Shown here: positions 1-7,474 of the stretch, piece by piece
Layout of the letters: the number at the start of each line of letters is the position of its first letter
Position numbering within the stretch: the first letter of the stretch is position 1
DNA from: Actinoallomurus bryophytorum
GTDB taxonomy: Bacteria; Actinomycetota; Actinomycetes; Streptosporangiales; Streptosporangiaceae
Reading direction: 5' to 3'
Length of the DNA: 64,000 nt
Assembly (NCBI RefSeq): GCF_006716425.1
Contig: NZ_VFOZ01000001.1
Coordinates: forward strand, 3,348,001-3,412,000
Program-made: the position numbers and the translations under genes
The notes under the pieces: model-generated
The model's input: the letters and a program-made list of their open reading frames with translations, nothing else
Database searches by the model: none
Told to the model about the DNA's origin: nothing

Positions 1-1
1 C

Positions 2-403
2 GTCGGTCATCGCGTGGACTTCCTGCCGCAGATGCTCTTCTCCCGGATCCACCTCTACACCGTGGCCGCCGACCTCGAACGGGTCACCGGTGACGACGTG
101 TGGGGCTTCGCGGCCGAGGTCTCCCGCTACGTGACGAGCACGTCGAACAGCCTGCGCGGCGCGCAGAGCGGGATCGCCGCTTTCAGCGTCCTCATCAGCC
201 CGAACGTCACCGGCGACGCGATCGAGGCGAGTTCGGGGAAGGCGCCCGTACGGTTCGCGCTACGCGTCCAACCGGTGGTCGTGGATGCCTCCAACGGTGC
301 GGTGCACACCAACCGCAAGGGCCAGGTCTTCGGCTTCATGATGAACGGCCATCTGCGCCGCAAGGTGAACCTCTACCTTCCCGCCCCGGCGACCACGGCC
401 TGA
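2..403 (+). CDS. Hypothetical protein, 5' end outside the window
   Basis: The reading frame is already open at base 2 and ends at TGA 401-403, so the true start probably lies upstream. A GTG at 14 is the first possible start inside the window and would give 129 residues. The visible part has no membrane segment and no motif I recognise. It alternates short beta-like stretches (for example FGFMMNGHLRRKVNLYL near the end). The next gene starts 32 bp downstream on the same strand with its own good ribosome site, so the two may be cotranscribed. Function unknown. Confidence 0.55.
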   Translation, partial: VGHRVDFLPQMLFSRIHLYTVAADLERVTGDDVWGFAAEVSRYVTSTSNSLRGAQSGIAAFSVLISPNVTGDAIEASSGKAPVRFALRVQPVVVDASNGAVHTNRKGQVFGFMMNGHLRRKVNLYLPAPATTA

Positions 404-434
404 ACCATCACTACTTGGGCACCGAGGAGAGCGG

Positions 435-1016
435 ATGACGTTCCGGCAGCACGTTGAGCAGGTCGCCGTGCGCGCCCTGGCCGAGTTTCCCGCGGAGGCG
501 GTGCCCGCGATCTATACGGTCACGTTCCGGATCGACTGCGTGGACCAGGACCCTCGGTTCCCCTATCTGGCGATCGGCTACAACACCGAGACCGAGGTGG
601 CCCGGCTGCTGGCGTCGCCGAGTCCGCCAGACGCTTGGGAGGCCCGCTGGAACTACGCCTACTTTCCGCCATCCGGGCTGGAGGGGACCCACATCGCCGG
701 CCACGATCACGTACGCGATCCGGCCGGCGCCGAGTCGCACCGGCGAGAGGCGGTGACACAGGGCCTTTGGTACGAGGACGCGGACGACCTCTCCGAGCAG
801 GAGAGGGACGAGCGAGGAGAACAGCTCGAGGCCCAGTTCCACGCGCTCTGTGTCGACGTGGCGCGCCGGCTCCACGGCCAGATCGCCAAAGTCATAGGAC
901 GGCCAGTGCCGGTGGTTCTCTACGACATGTTCAACCCCGACGAGATGTTCGCTCTCACCAAAGCCGCAAACCCGGCAGAACTGGTCGCGGAGTTCCTGAC
1001 CGAGGACCCGGGCTGA
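435..1016 (+). CDS. Hypothetical acidic protein (possibly DUF4303-like)
   Basis: A 193-residue soluble protein. ATG 435 is preceded by GAGGAG at a normal distance, which fixes the start. It has no signal peptide or membrane span. The segment IDCVDQDPRFPYLAIGYNTE (about residues 33-52) and a later acidic helix rich in E/D/R recall the DUF4303 group of uncharacterised bacterial proteins, but I recognise this only weakly. It follows the partial gene at the window edge in the same orientation and is convergent with the NADAR gene downstream. The role cannot be inferred. Confidence 0.6.
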   Translation: MTFRQHVEQVAVRALAEFPAEAVPAIYTVTFRIDCVDQDPRFPYLAIGYNTETEVARLLASPSPPDAWEARWNYAYFPPSGLEGTHIAGHDHVRDPAGAESHRREAVTQGLWYEDADDLSEQERDERGEQLEAQFHALCVDVARRLHGQIAKVIGRPVPVVLYDMFNPDEMFALTKAANPAELVAEFLTEDPG

Positions 1017-1080
1017 CGACCCCTCACGGCTGGGCGGATCAGCGTCCGGCTTTCCGCCTCGCTGGCAACGAGCAGGGACC

Positions 1081-1581
1081 TCATCGACCTTCGGCGAGCC
1101 GGGTGCGCGCCTCCATGAGGGCGAAGCCGAGCAGGTTGAGGCCTTTCCACAGGTGGGGTTGCGTCGCATGGTCGTCGTCGGCGGCCATGCCGATGCCCCA
1201 GATCCGGTCCAGTGGGCTGGCTTCGACCAGGATTCGTGATCCGGTGCCGAGCAGATAGGCCTTCAGCACGGGGTACCGGCCGAACTTCGCGGCGTTACCG
1301 GCGGCGACGATCTCAAGGCGTCGAGCGACCCACGTGGCCTCATCGAACGCGCTGATCTCCCGGCCGAGTTCCTTGGCCTGCCGCGGATGGCCCGCCTCGA
1401 CGATGCGGGCGAAGGTCTCCTCGTCACCGAACAGCCGTGCCTTCTGCGCCATCATCCAGTGCTCGGCGGTGCGGTAGGTCACTCCGTCGACGGTGAAGGG
1501 GTATCCCTCATACCACTGGCTCAGGCAGCCCTTGCCGACGGAGGCGGACGGCTGATGACCCCAGAAGAACAGGTATTTCAT
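1081..1581 (-). CDS. NADAR (YbiA-like) family protein
   Basis: A 166-residue single-domain protein of the NADAR superfamily. Characterised YbiA-type members cleave the N-glycosidic bond of riboflavin-pathway intermediates, and others act on ADP-ribose-related metabolites. Visible signature: FFWGH near residue 5, PFTVDGVTYRTAEHWMMAQKA (28-48), LDRIWGIG (124-131) and a closing helix WKGLNLLGFALMEAR (145-159), all in the expected order. ATG 1581 is chosen because family proteins start just before the FWGH segment and GGGG/GGAG precede it. In-frame starts further upstream (1650, 1686) would add an atypical tail. It stands alone, with no ADP-ribosylation partner visible next to it. Confidence 0.85.
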   Translation of the reverse strand: MKYLFFWGHQPSASVGKGCLSQWYEGYPFTVDGVTYRTAEHWMMAQKARLFGDEETFARIVEAGHPRQAKELGREISAFDEATWVARRLEIVAAGNAAKFGRYPVLKAYLLGTGSRILVEASPLDRIWGIGMAADDDHATQPHLWKGLNLLGFALMEARTRLAEGR

Positions 1582-1729
1582 CCGATGCCCCTGCTCCTGC
1601 AGACGACAGACGTCGGCGACGCTACGCGGTCCGGGTTCGGTGATCGGCATGCGAGGACCATCTCGGATCCCCTCCGGACAACGCAACCTCGACGAGAGGA
1701 GTCACGGGCGGCCCGGCCGTCCTGCCTGT

Positions 1730-2002
1730 TCAGGCGTCGTCCACGAGCCCCATCGCGTTGGCGAATCCGGCTATGAACTCGCGAAACTCAGGATCCGTCT
1801 CGTCGGCGGCCATCTCGGCCAGCTCCCCCGCCGACCGCTGCCGGTCCGGTGGGGACAGCCGGCTCAGAAGATGCGCGGCGTACTCCATCTGCTTGAGGGC
1901 AATCCGGTCTTCGAGTACCGACTCGTCGCACCTCTCGAAGAACCACGTGTAGGCCACGACCGCCTTGAGGAGCTGTCTCACCAGCTCCGGAGATTCACTC
2001 AC
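1730..2002 (-). CDS. Small helical hypothetical protein
   Basis: About 90 residues from GTG 2002. The frame stays open further upstream, but the GTG beginning VSESPELVRQLL is the first plausible start that does not run deep into the oppositely oriented FHA gene. The predicted composition is all-helical and acidic (LKQMEYAAHLLSRL, RSAGELAEMAADE). No catalytic motif is visible. It is divergent from the FHA-domain gene with a gap of only 47 bp, so promoter signals must overlap. Function unknown; start uncertain. Confidence 0.5.
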   Translation of the reverse strand: MSESPELVRQLLKAVVAYTWFFERCDESVLEDRIALKQMEYAAHLLSRLSPPDRQRSAGELAEMAADETDPEFREFIAGFANAMGLVDDA

Positions 2003-2049
2003 CCGGACAGCCTGCCCGGTCTGCGCCCGCTCGGCATATATTTCCCTCG

Positions 2050-2325
2050 ATGCCCGCGATAGCCGTAAAACTCGCCGGACTGACGTCCGTCTTCCACGAC
2101 CGATTCGCCATCGGCACACGTTCCGACTGTGACCTGGTGCTCTACGACCAGGATGCCAGCCCACTGCACGCTCTGGTCGTGCCGGACGAGAACGGCTGGC
2201 AGGTCGAGGACATGGGCTCCCTGCGCGGCGTACGCGTCAACGGCCGGCCGTGCGCGACCGCCCGGCTCGAAAAGGGCGACCGGGTACGGCTGGGAAGCAC
2301 GACTCTTGTCATGGTCCCGATCTGA
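2050..2325 (+). CDS. Stand-alone FHA-domain protein
   Basis: A 91-residue protein made of one forkhead-associated domain, a phosphothreonine-binding module. The hallmark order is present but degenerate: IGTRSDCDLVL (21-31) replaces the usual GR..sNdi.L, SPLHA (37-41) is the S..HA loop, and MGSLRGVRVNGRP (55-67) replaces the S.NGt.vNg loop. Loss of the first-loop Arg position and of the Asn in the second loop could weaken phosphothreonine binding. No other domain is fused. It could be an adaptor for Ser/Thr kinases such as PknB/PknA later in this window, but that is inference. Confidence 0.75.
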   Translation: MPAIAVKLAGLTSVFHDRFAIGTRSDCDLVLYDQDASPLHALVVPDENGWQVEDMGSLRGVRVNGRPCATARLEKGDRVRLGSTTLVMVPI

Positions 2326-2357
2326 CCCGCCTATCGCAGTCGAGAGGCGGCGTCCGG

Positions 2358-3209
2358 TCAGCGGGGCCGGAAGGCGTCGGCGTTGCGGACGCACCAGTCC
2401 CTGAACGACGCGGGACGGCGGCGGAGCAGCTGCGAGACGGTGTCCGTACGAAAGCCGACCGTGTCGGCGCGCATCAGCAGAAATCCCTCCGTGATGGCGT
2501 CGACCAGCGCCGGGGGTGCGCTGGCGGGGAAGCGGGATCGGACGGCCTCCTCAGGCGAGGTCGGTGAGCGGACCTCGATGGGGGCTCCGATCACCTCGGC
2601 GATGATCTGGACCTGCTCGGTGACGGTCAGCGTCTCGTCTCCGGTCAGGGAGTACGACCTGCCCGGATGTCCGTCCTCGGTCATGCAGACCGCGGCGACG
2701 GCAGCGATGTCGGCTGGGTCGATCGGTGCGAAGCGCCCCGGGCCGATCGGGTCGACGACGTACCCGTCGCGGATGGTGCCGGTCCACTCCAGGGCGTTGG
2801 TCATGAAGCCGCCAGGGCGCAGGAACGTGGCCGGTATCCCCGAGGCGCGGATGATCTCTTCGCGTTCGTGGTGCCAGCGGCCCATGGCGGGCATCGGGTC
2901 GCCCAGGACGTTCGTGGAGGACAGGTGGACGATGTGACGCACACCGGCATCCTGCGCGGCGGCGACGGCATGGGCCACGGGGGCGGTGTCGATGCCCGGC
3001 GTGAGCAGGAACAGGCGGTCGACCCCGGCGAAGGCGGGTGCCAACGTCGCGGGTTCGGTCAGGTCCGCGACGACGCGTTCGGCCGATTCGGGCAGGCCCG
3101 CGGCGCGGGCCGGGTCGCGGACCAAGATGCGCGCCTTGGCACCCCTCGCGGAGAGCTCGCGTACGAGTGGGCGGCCGATGTTTCCGGTGGCGCCGGTGAC
3201 CAGTAGCAT
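2358..3209 (-). CDS. NmrA-like NAD(P)-binding SDR family protein
   Basis: An atypical short-chain dehydrogenase of the NmrA/HSCARG type, 283 residues. The N-terminal dinucleotide motif GATGNIG (6-12) is followed by LVRDPARAAGL (29-39), the region that selects NADP. The middle part LFLLTPG and the HIVHLSSTNV strand are typical of the family, and no Tyr-x3-Lys catalytic pair is evident. ATG 3209 is preceded by AGGGAG, which fixes the start. Members act as redox sensors or quinone/azo reductases; the substrate here is unknown. It is divergent from a MarR regulator, with repeats in the shared intergenic region that probably make it the regulated target. Confidence 0.85.
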   Translation of the reverse strand: MLLVTGATGNIGRPLVRELSARGAKARILVRDPARAAGLPESAERVVADLTEPATLAPAFAGVDRLFLLTPGIDTAPVAHAVAAAQDAGVRHIVHLSSTNVLGDPMPAMGRWHHEREEIIRASGIPATFLRPGGFMTNALEWTGTIRDGYVVDPIGPGRFAPIDPADIAAVAAVCMTEDGHPGRSYSLTGDETLTVTEQVQIIAEVIGAPIEVRSPTSPEEAVRSRFPASAPPALVDAITEGFLLMRADTVGFRTDTVSQLLRRRPASFRDWCVRNADAFRPR

Positions 3210-3229
3210 AGGGCTCCCTAAAGTCGCTT

Positions 3230-3292
3230 GCCGTCTAACGATCAATGCCAGGAGAACGTTAGCCGGTAAGTGATTAGCCGTCAATCGATCGA
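3230..3292. promoter_or_regulatory. Repeats in the SDR/MarR divergent promoter
   Basis: The 102-bp gap between the SDR and the MarR gene holds two related direct copies, GCCGTCTAACGATCAA (3230-3245) and GCCGTCAATCGATCGA (3277-3292), and a second direct pair TTAGCCG at 3259-3265 and 3274-3280. Paired sites in the common promoter of a MarR gene and its divergent target are the usual place for MarR dimers to bind. The assignment to this MarR protein is inference. Confidence 0.5.
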
Positions 3293-3311
3293 AAAGACAG
3301 CGGAGATGCGC

Positions 3312-3764
3312 ATGCCCGAGTTCCTCGACCTGCACAGCAGAACGTCGAAGGTGCTACGGGCCGTGGCCGAGGGCGCCATGCAACGTCATGGCCTGCACCT
3401 CGGCCAGAACCACCTGCTCGCGGCGCTGTGGGAACAGGACGGCCGCACGCCCGGTGAGGTGGCCGCCACGCTGAACGTCACCACGCCCACCGTGGTCAAG
3501 ATGGCCACCCGCATGACCACCGCCGGGCTGCTCACCCGCCGGCGCGACGACAAGGACAACCGGCTCGTACGGCTCTGGCTCACCGACGCCGGGCGCGCGC
3601 TGCAGGAGCCGATCGAGGCAGAACGGCATCTGATGGAAGAGCAGATCACCGCCGGCCTCACCGACGCCGAACGCGAACACCTCCTCAGCGCGCTTGCGAA
3701 GATCCACGATTCGGCGAGCGACCTGCTGAGCCGGCCGATCAGCGCCGACCCGGCCGGCGCCTGA
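3312..3764 (+). CDS. MarR family transcriptional regulator
   Basis: A winged-helix MarR regulator of about 150 residues. The recognition region TPGEVAATLNVTTPTVVKMATRM is followed by the wing RRRDDKDNRLVRLWLTDAG, including the D-x-R wing tip. Start: GGAG at 3302-3305 lies six bases before ATG 3312. ATG 3306 overlaps poorly with the same site, and GTG 3270 would run through the repeats described above. It probably represses itself and the divergent SDR gene and releases on binding a small phenolic or oxidant ligand, as usual for the family. The ligand is not predictable. Confidence 0.85.
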   Translation: MPEFLDLHSRTSKVLRAVAEGAMQRHGLHLGQNHLLAALWEQDGRTPGEVAATLNVTTPTVVKMATRMTTAGLLTRRRDDKDNRLVRLWLTDAGRALQEPIEAERHLMEEQITAGLTDAEREHLLSALAKIHDSASDLLSRPISADPAGA

Positions 3765-3769
3765 GAGCG

Positions 3770-3880
3770 TCAGACCTGCTCGAGCCGCCCGGTGTCTCCC
3801 TTGAGATGGCCGTCGTCGACGGCGGTCGCGAGGGTCCGTTCGTCGAGGGCGGGCGCGGCGACGAGCACAGCCGCAGGTCG
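3770..3880 (-). pseudogene. Possible 3' remnant of a lost gene
   Basis: Between the MarR stop and the YbaB cassette the minus strand keeps about 35 codons with strong G/C third positions ending in a stop at 3770. It reads approximately AAVLVAAPALDERTLATAVD followed by DGHLKGDTGRLEQV. No start or upstream domain is attached, so it looks like the C-terminal end of a deleted gene. I do not recognise the family. It could also be chance. Confidence 0.25.
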
Positions 3881-3976
3881 AGGCAAGGATGATGTAACGC
3901 GGACTTAACGCACGGAGCTTTCCTGGCTAACAGATGATCAACAACAATCGATCATTACCTGTGCCCAGGAGGCTCG

Positions 3977-4390
3977 ATGGAGGCGTTCGGTGGTTCGCCG
4001 GGCGGCGGCTCGGTCAAGGATCTGGTCTCGCTGATCGCGGAGCAGAACACGCGGCTTCGGGAGACGCAGGCGCAACTGACGCAGCTGCGCGGGATAGGCT
4101 GCTCCGCCGACGAAAGAGTACGGGTCGAAGTGGATCGCTTCGGTGCCCTCGCCGAGCTGCGGATCGACCCGCGCGCCATGCGGCTGGGGTCGGAGGCACT
4201 GGCCGAGGCGATCCTCGACGCGGCCCGGCAGGGCGCACGCGACGCCGAGGCGCGGGCGGAGGAGATGATGCGACCGTTGGTCGAGGAGATGACGGAGACC
4301 ACAAGGATGGATCCGGGTCGTGCCGGGTTCGCCGGACCGGAGCTGGAGGACATCCTTGACGTCCTGCGGGACGTACGGCGCGGCGTGTGA
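3977..4390 (+). CDS. YbaB/EbfC family nucleoid-associated-like protein
   Basis: A 137-residue protein. The core VRVEVDRFGALAELRIDPRAMR (about 49-70) matches the beta-hairpin of the YbaB/EbfC fold, preceded by a long helix (EQNTRLRETQAQLTQL) and followed by an acidic helix (AEMMRPLVEEMTE). Canonical YbaB/EbfC are small DNA-binding dimers next to dnaX/recR. In actinobacteria divergent members sit next to WXG100-type genes, as here, and may serve as partners of type VII substrates. AGGAGG stands five bases before ATG 3977. The stop overlaps the next gene's GTG by four bases, so the three genes form one translationally coupled operon. Confidence 0.8.
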   Translation: MEAFGGSPGGGSVKDLVSLIAEQNTRLRETQAQLTQLRGIGCSADERVRVEVDRFGALAELRIDPRAMRLGSEALAEAILDAARQGARDAEARAEEMMRPLVEEMTETTRMDPGRAGFAGPELEDILDVLRDVRRGV

Positions 4391-4728
4391 CCCCACCGAT
4401 GCACATCGACCACGCCGAACTGCGGCAGGCGGCGCTGGCTTTCATGAAGGAAGGGCAGGACCTCGCCGACACGGTGGACCACCTGCTGGGAAAGATCGAC
4501 GAGCTGGGTGACATCTACGGCGATGACGACCCGGGCCGCGAGGCGAAGAAGGCCTTCACCCAGGCACGCGAAGAGGTCGTACGGTACTCCGGCGCGCTCT
4601 GCTCGGCCTACGGTGCGGTCGGCGACAACCTGTCGCTCATGAACGAAAACGTCGTCGTGGCCAACTGGAACATCATCGCGTCCCTTCCCACGGTCGACGT
4701 GTCGACCGTGCCGCGGTTCGGCCCGTGA
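4387..4728 (+). CDS. WXG100/EspC-like type VII secretion target
   Basis: A 113-residue helical hairpin candidate. GTG 4387 overlaps the preceding stop; ATG 4399 is the alternative start. Residues 8-35 form a first amphipathic helix. A turn with GDIYGDDDPGREAKKAF resembles the Gly-Asp element after helix 1 in EspC/WXG100-like proteins, and a second helix ends at VVVANWN. There is no signal peptide. Such proteins are small secreted or dimerising partners of ESX/type VII systems. No EccC, EccD or other apparatus gene is in this window, so any transport would use a system elsewhere. It overlaps the next gene by four bases. Confidence 0.7.
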   Translation: MTPPMHIDHAELRQAALAFMKEGQDLADTVDHLLGKIDELGDIYGDDDPGREAKKAFTQAREEVVRYSGALCSAYGAVGDNLSLMNENVVVANWNIIASLPTVDVSTVPRFGP

Positions 4729-5726
4729 CACCGGAGGACGTCCTCCTTTGGGTGGCGGGGGTGAAGATGCCCGCGGCCGACACCGACGGCGTACGGACGG
4801 CGGCCGGCTACTACCGGCAGATCGCGGATGCCATCGACGGCGCCGGAGGGGTGATGAACACCATCGCCGGGCAGGTGAAGAGCCACAACGAAGGCGAGGG
4901 ACCGGCCGCGTTCGACCGCTTCTACAACGAGGGTGACGGTACGACGGCGCTGTCGCACTACCCGGGGGAGGTCTCCGCGTACGTACGCAAGGTCGGGGAC
5001 GCCCTTGAGGAGTACGCCCGCGTGAACGACGAGACCCGCGAGGCGCTCTGGGTGCTGGCGATCCAGATGTATGCGAACGTCGTCGCCACCATCTTCTACG
5101 GCTGGCTCACCGGCGCGATCGAGGCGCGGCTGCTGAAACTGATCACCCAGGCCCGCTGGTACGCCGGAATCCGCAGCGTGCTGGTACGGACGCTGATCGA
5201 GAGGGTGACCTACGCGCTGACCGACAGTGTCGTGTACGCGGGAGGTCAGCAGCTCCTCCAGGCCGGGATCTTCGGAACGAGCCTCGCCGTGGGAGTCGAC
5301 CACAGGACCCTCACGAACGTGGCCGGCTACGACCCGTTCTCGGCCAAGGCGAACGCCGTGCAGTTCGCCGACGGGTTCGTCGGCAACATGGCCTATGACG
5401 GCGTCGCCGACGCGCTTCCCGGCTTGAATCCGGCCTCGGCGTACCGGCAGAAGTTCGGAAAGTACTTCCTGCGGCAGCCCGGGTTCAAGGGGGCGGTCAG
5501 TGGCCTGACGACGCGGATGATCGCCTCGAACGCCTACACGTACGCGAGCAACGTCACCGACTCCTACCTGGAGGGCGACGGGGACGGCTGGACGGATTTC
5601 CCCACGCTCCACCAGGAGGCCGCCAAGCTCTTCATCCACACCCCGCGGATCTTCGTGAAGTACCCGTTGAAGTGGAAGAACTGGCCGAGCGTGAGCGGAC
5701 AGGTCGGCGGAACCGGAACGCCCTGA
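4725..5726 (+). CDS. CpnT-N-terminal-like / WXG100-related protein without toxin domain
   Basis: 333 residues from GTG 4725, coupled to the preceding stop. Residues 1-125 (PEDVLLWVAGVKMPAADTDG ... YYRQIADAIDGAGGVM ... VNDETREAL) resemble the N-terminal helical domain that precedes toxins in CpnT-like actinobacterial proteins. Residues about 117-180 contain hydrophobic helices (LAIQMYANVVATIFYGWLTG). The rest, with TSLAVGVDHRTLTN and ASNVTDSYLEGDGDGW, is unfamiliar, and no nuclease, ADP-ribosyltransferase or NADase motif is visible. It may be a channel- or carrier-type substrate, or a polymorphic toxin with an unknown ending. No immunity gene follows; instead there is a repeat tract. Confidence 0.65.
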   Translation: MTPEDVLLWVAGVKMPAADTDGVRTAAGYYRQIADAIDGAGGVMNTIAGQVKSHNEGEGPAAFDRFYNEGDGTTALSHYPGEVSAYVRKVGDALEEYARVNDETREALWVLAIQMYANVVATIFYGWLTGAIEARLLKLITQARWYAGIRSVLVRTLIERVTYALTDSVVYAGGQQLLQAGIFGTSLAVGVDHRTLTNVAGYDPFSAKANAVQFADGFVGNMAYDGVADALPGLNPASAYRQKFGKYFLRQPGFKGAVSGLTTRMIASNAYTYASNVTDSYLEGDGDGWTDFPTLHQEAAKLFIHTPRIFVKYPLKWKNWPSVSGQVGGTGTP

Positions 5727-5825
5727 CTCGCGTTCAGCGACCGGTCGGCCCAGGGCCTGTCTCATAGTCGTGCTGGTTGCCGTGTTGCGCCGCCTGGGCG
5801 GCGACTGGGCGGCGACACCCCGGCG

Positions 5826-5916
5826 TTATCCACAGAACCCCGCTCTACTTCCGCCCGCCGCTGTTCTGGCTGGACAATGAGAGTGGGATGGCACCCCCGG
5901 GCGGGTGGGCTCCAGG
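5826..5916 (+). repeat. DnaA-box leader element, copy 1
   Basis: Starts with a perfect DnaA box TTATCCACA (5826-5834) followed 44 bp later by CTGGACAAT (5870-5878), then GAGAGTGGGATGG and a C-run/GGCGGG stretch that leads into the 16-bp tandem repeat. A second copy with the same order and nearly the same spacing occurs at 60683-60754. It lies in a non-coding gap after the CpnT-N-like gene. Confidence 0.7.
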
Positions 5917-6254
5917 TGGGTGGGCCCCACGACCGGTGGGCCCCACGACCGGTGGGCCCCACGACCGGTGGGCCCCACGACCGGTGGGCCCCACGACCGG
6001 TGGGCCCCACGACCGGTGGGCCCCACGACCGGTGGGCCCCACGACCGGTGGGCCCCACGACCGGTGGGCCCCACGACCGGTGGGCCCCACGACCGGTGGG
6101 CCCCACGACCGGTGGGCCCCACGACCGGTGGGCCCCACGACCGGTGGGCCCCACGACCGGTGGGCCCCACGACGGGTCGGCTCCACGACCGGTCGGCTCC
6201 ACGACCGGTCGGGGCCCACGACGGGTCGGCTCCACGACGGGCCGGGGCCCACGA
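5917..6254. repeat. 16-bp GC-rich tandem repeat array
   Basis: Fifteen exact consecutive copies of CCGGTGGGCCCCACGA occupy 5933-6172. They are flanked by one degenerate copy before and about five diverged 16-17-bp copies after (variants with GGTCGG/CTCC). Each unit contains two dyads, ACCGGT and GTGGG-C-CCCAC, so the tract can form many small hairpins. Because 16 is not a multiple of 3, every frame reads the same 16-residue period (W-A-P-R-P-V-G-P-T-T-G-G-P-H-D-R and relatives), and long open frames exist on both strands. None has a ribosome site, so I do not call a gene. The gap 5727-6306 holds nothing else but the leader element. Confidence 0.95.
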
Positions 6255-6306
6255 CGCGCGAGGCCCAGACAGGCCGCGGCTCAGACCGAGGAGCTCGAGA
6301 CGGACC

Positions 6307-6945
6307 CTAGAGCGCGGAGATCGAGGAGGGAGCGCGCTCCGCGCGGGAGAGCGCACGCAGGACGTTGGTCGCGCCGTGGCGGCGGAGCGCGATCCGTGAC
6401 AGCAGGTCGACGACGGTCTCGGTGGCCTCGGCGGGCAGTTCGGGCGTCGGCGCCCCCACGCTGTAGGCGAGATCGTCGGAGTGCACGGCGAGCTCCAGAA
6501 GCCGGCTCGTCACGAAGTCGTCCAGGCTGAGCGAGAACGCCCCCCAGGAGGAGCGTCGCACCGGCCGCGGCGGGGCGCCCGGCAGGTCGGTCCGCAGCTT
6601 CTCGACGGCGGCACGCGCTTCGGCCGCGAGCGCCGCTGGGCCGTCGGCCGCGATTTTGCGCCCGCCGTCCCGTATCCCCGTGTTGAACTCGTCCTCGAGA
6701 TCCGATCCGATCCAGCTCGCCCGCGCGTAGTACTCGTGGATCGAGATGACCTCTTCCTCGGCCGCCGGCCCGGAGAGCATCTGCGGAACGAAGAAGATCT
6801 GGGCGGCCAGATGGCCCGCGAGGCCCTGGACGTCGAGCTTCGCCAGCGCGCTGGGCTCCTCCCACGCCGCGGCCACCTGAGGTGCGGCGATGAGTTCCGC
6901 CGCCGAAGCCGCCGCCGCGAGGTAGAGCTCTCTGACCTGCGCCAT
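6307..6945 (-). CDS. MDMPI/DinB-like TIGR03083-type protein
   Basis: 212 residues of the maleylpyruvate isomerase N-terminal (MDMPI) family, a DinB-like four-helix metal-binding fold common in mycothiol-using actinobacteria. The metal-ligand set is visible: His45 in GLAGHLAAQ, and Glu151 and His155 in RLLELAVHSDDLA. Members use mycothiol or act as thiol-dependent S-transferases or isomerases; the substrate is unknown. ATG 6945 has GGGAGG seven bases upstream. The gene ends only about 50 bp from the tandem repeat and stands alone. Confidence 0.85.
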   Translation of the reverse strand: MAQVRELYLAAAASAAELIAAPQVAAAWEEPSALAKLDVQGLAGHLAAQIFFVPQMLSGPAAEEEVISIHEYYARASWIGSDLEDEFNTGIRDGGRKIAADGPAALAAEARAAVEKLRTDLPGAPPRPVRRSSWGAFSLSLDDFVTSRLLELAVHSDDLAYSVGAPTPELPAEATETVVDLLSRIALRRHGATNVLRALSRAERAPSSISAL

Positions 6946-6991
6946 TCCGAGGCCTCCCGGGATCTGCGTACGAACGGCAAGATCGCCGAGT

Positions 6992-7474
6992 TTATCCGCC
7001 GGCGTCCGGACCCACGTCTTCGCGGTGGCCCTGCCGGACCGGGTCGGCCTCGGCGGTCCGCCATTCGTAGGCGCGGATCACCCGCGCGGTCGGATCCGGT
7101 GCCGCAGGGTCGCGTCGGCGGTCGGTGAGGAGGAAGTCCTCCAGCTCGAACGCGGACGCGTGGTCGCGCTCGCTCAGGAGGAAGGTCCCACCGGTGGCGG
7201 TCGCGTCCCATCCGCGCTTCAGGGCGTAGTCGATGACCGCCCGTACGTCACGCGGCTGGGGGTAGGCGTTGTCGGTGGCACACGCGGTCCACGGCGAGGC
7301 GCAGCTCTTCGACAGCAGGTCCGCCTCCAGCGCGTGGCTGTTCTTGCCGCCGCCCCACACCCGAATCCGTATGCATCGGTGGCAGTCCCCCTCACCGGGC
7401 ACATGGCCGATACGGGCCGTCCACACGAAGTTCCGGTCACCGACGCGCAGTCTCCGTAGTCGCTCTCGCACCAC
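6992..7474 (-). CDS. Hypothetical protein with Cys/His-rich N-terminus
   Basis: About 160 residues from one of two adjacent GTG codons (7474 or 7471); the frame is open further upstream without a ribosome site. Residues VWTARIGHVPGEGDCHRCIR carry a Cys-His-x-Cys group, followed by VWGGGKNSHALEADLLS and a helix RDVRAVIDYALKRGWD, then FLLSERDHASAFELEDFLLT. This looks like a conserved actinobacterial hypothetical family with no assigned function. It is not obviously linked to its neighbours. Confidence 0.6.
   Translation of the reverse strand: MVRERLRRLRVGDRNFVWTARIGHVPGEGDCHRCIRIRVWGGGKNSHALEADLLSKSCASPWTACATDNAYPQPRDVRAVIDYALKRGWDATATGGTFLLSERDHASAFELEDFLLTDRRRDPAAPDPTARVIRAYEWRTAEADPVRQGHREDVGPDAGG

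Noticed and set aside
4725-5726. Polymorphic toxin with immunity partner
   Set aside because: No toxin motif at the C-terminus and no following small gene; left as a CpnT-N-like protein of unknown role.
5917-6254. CRISPR-like array
   Set aside because: The units are directly adjacent with no unique spacers and no cas genes nearby; it is a plain tandem repeat.
5762-6530. Long proline/glycine-rich open frames on both strands through the 16-bp repeat
   Set aside because: Every frame is open because the period is 16 bp; none has a ribosome site or coding sequence beyond the tract.
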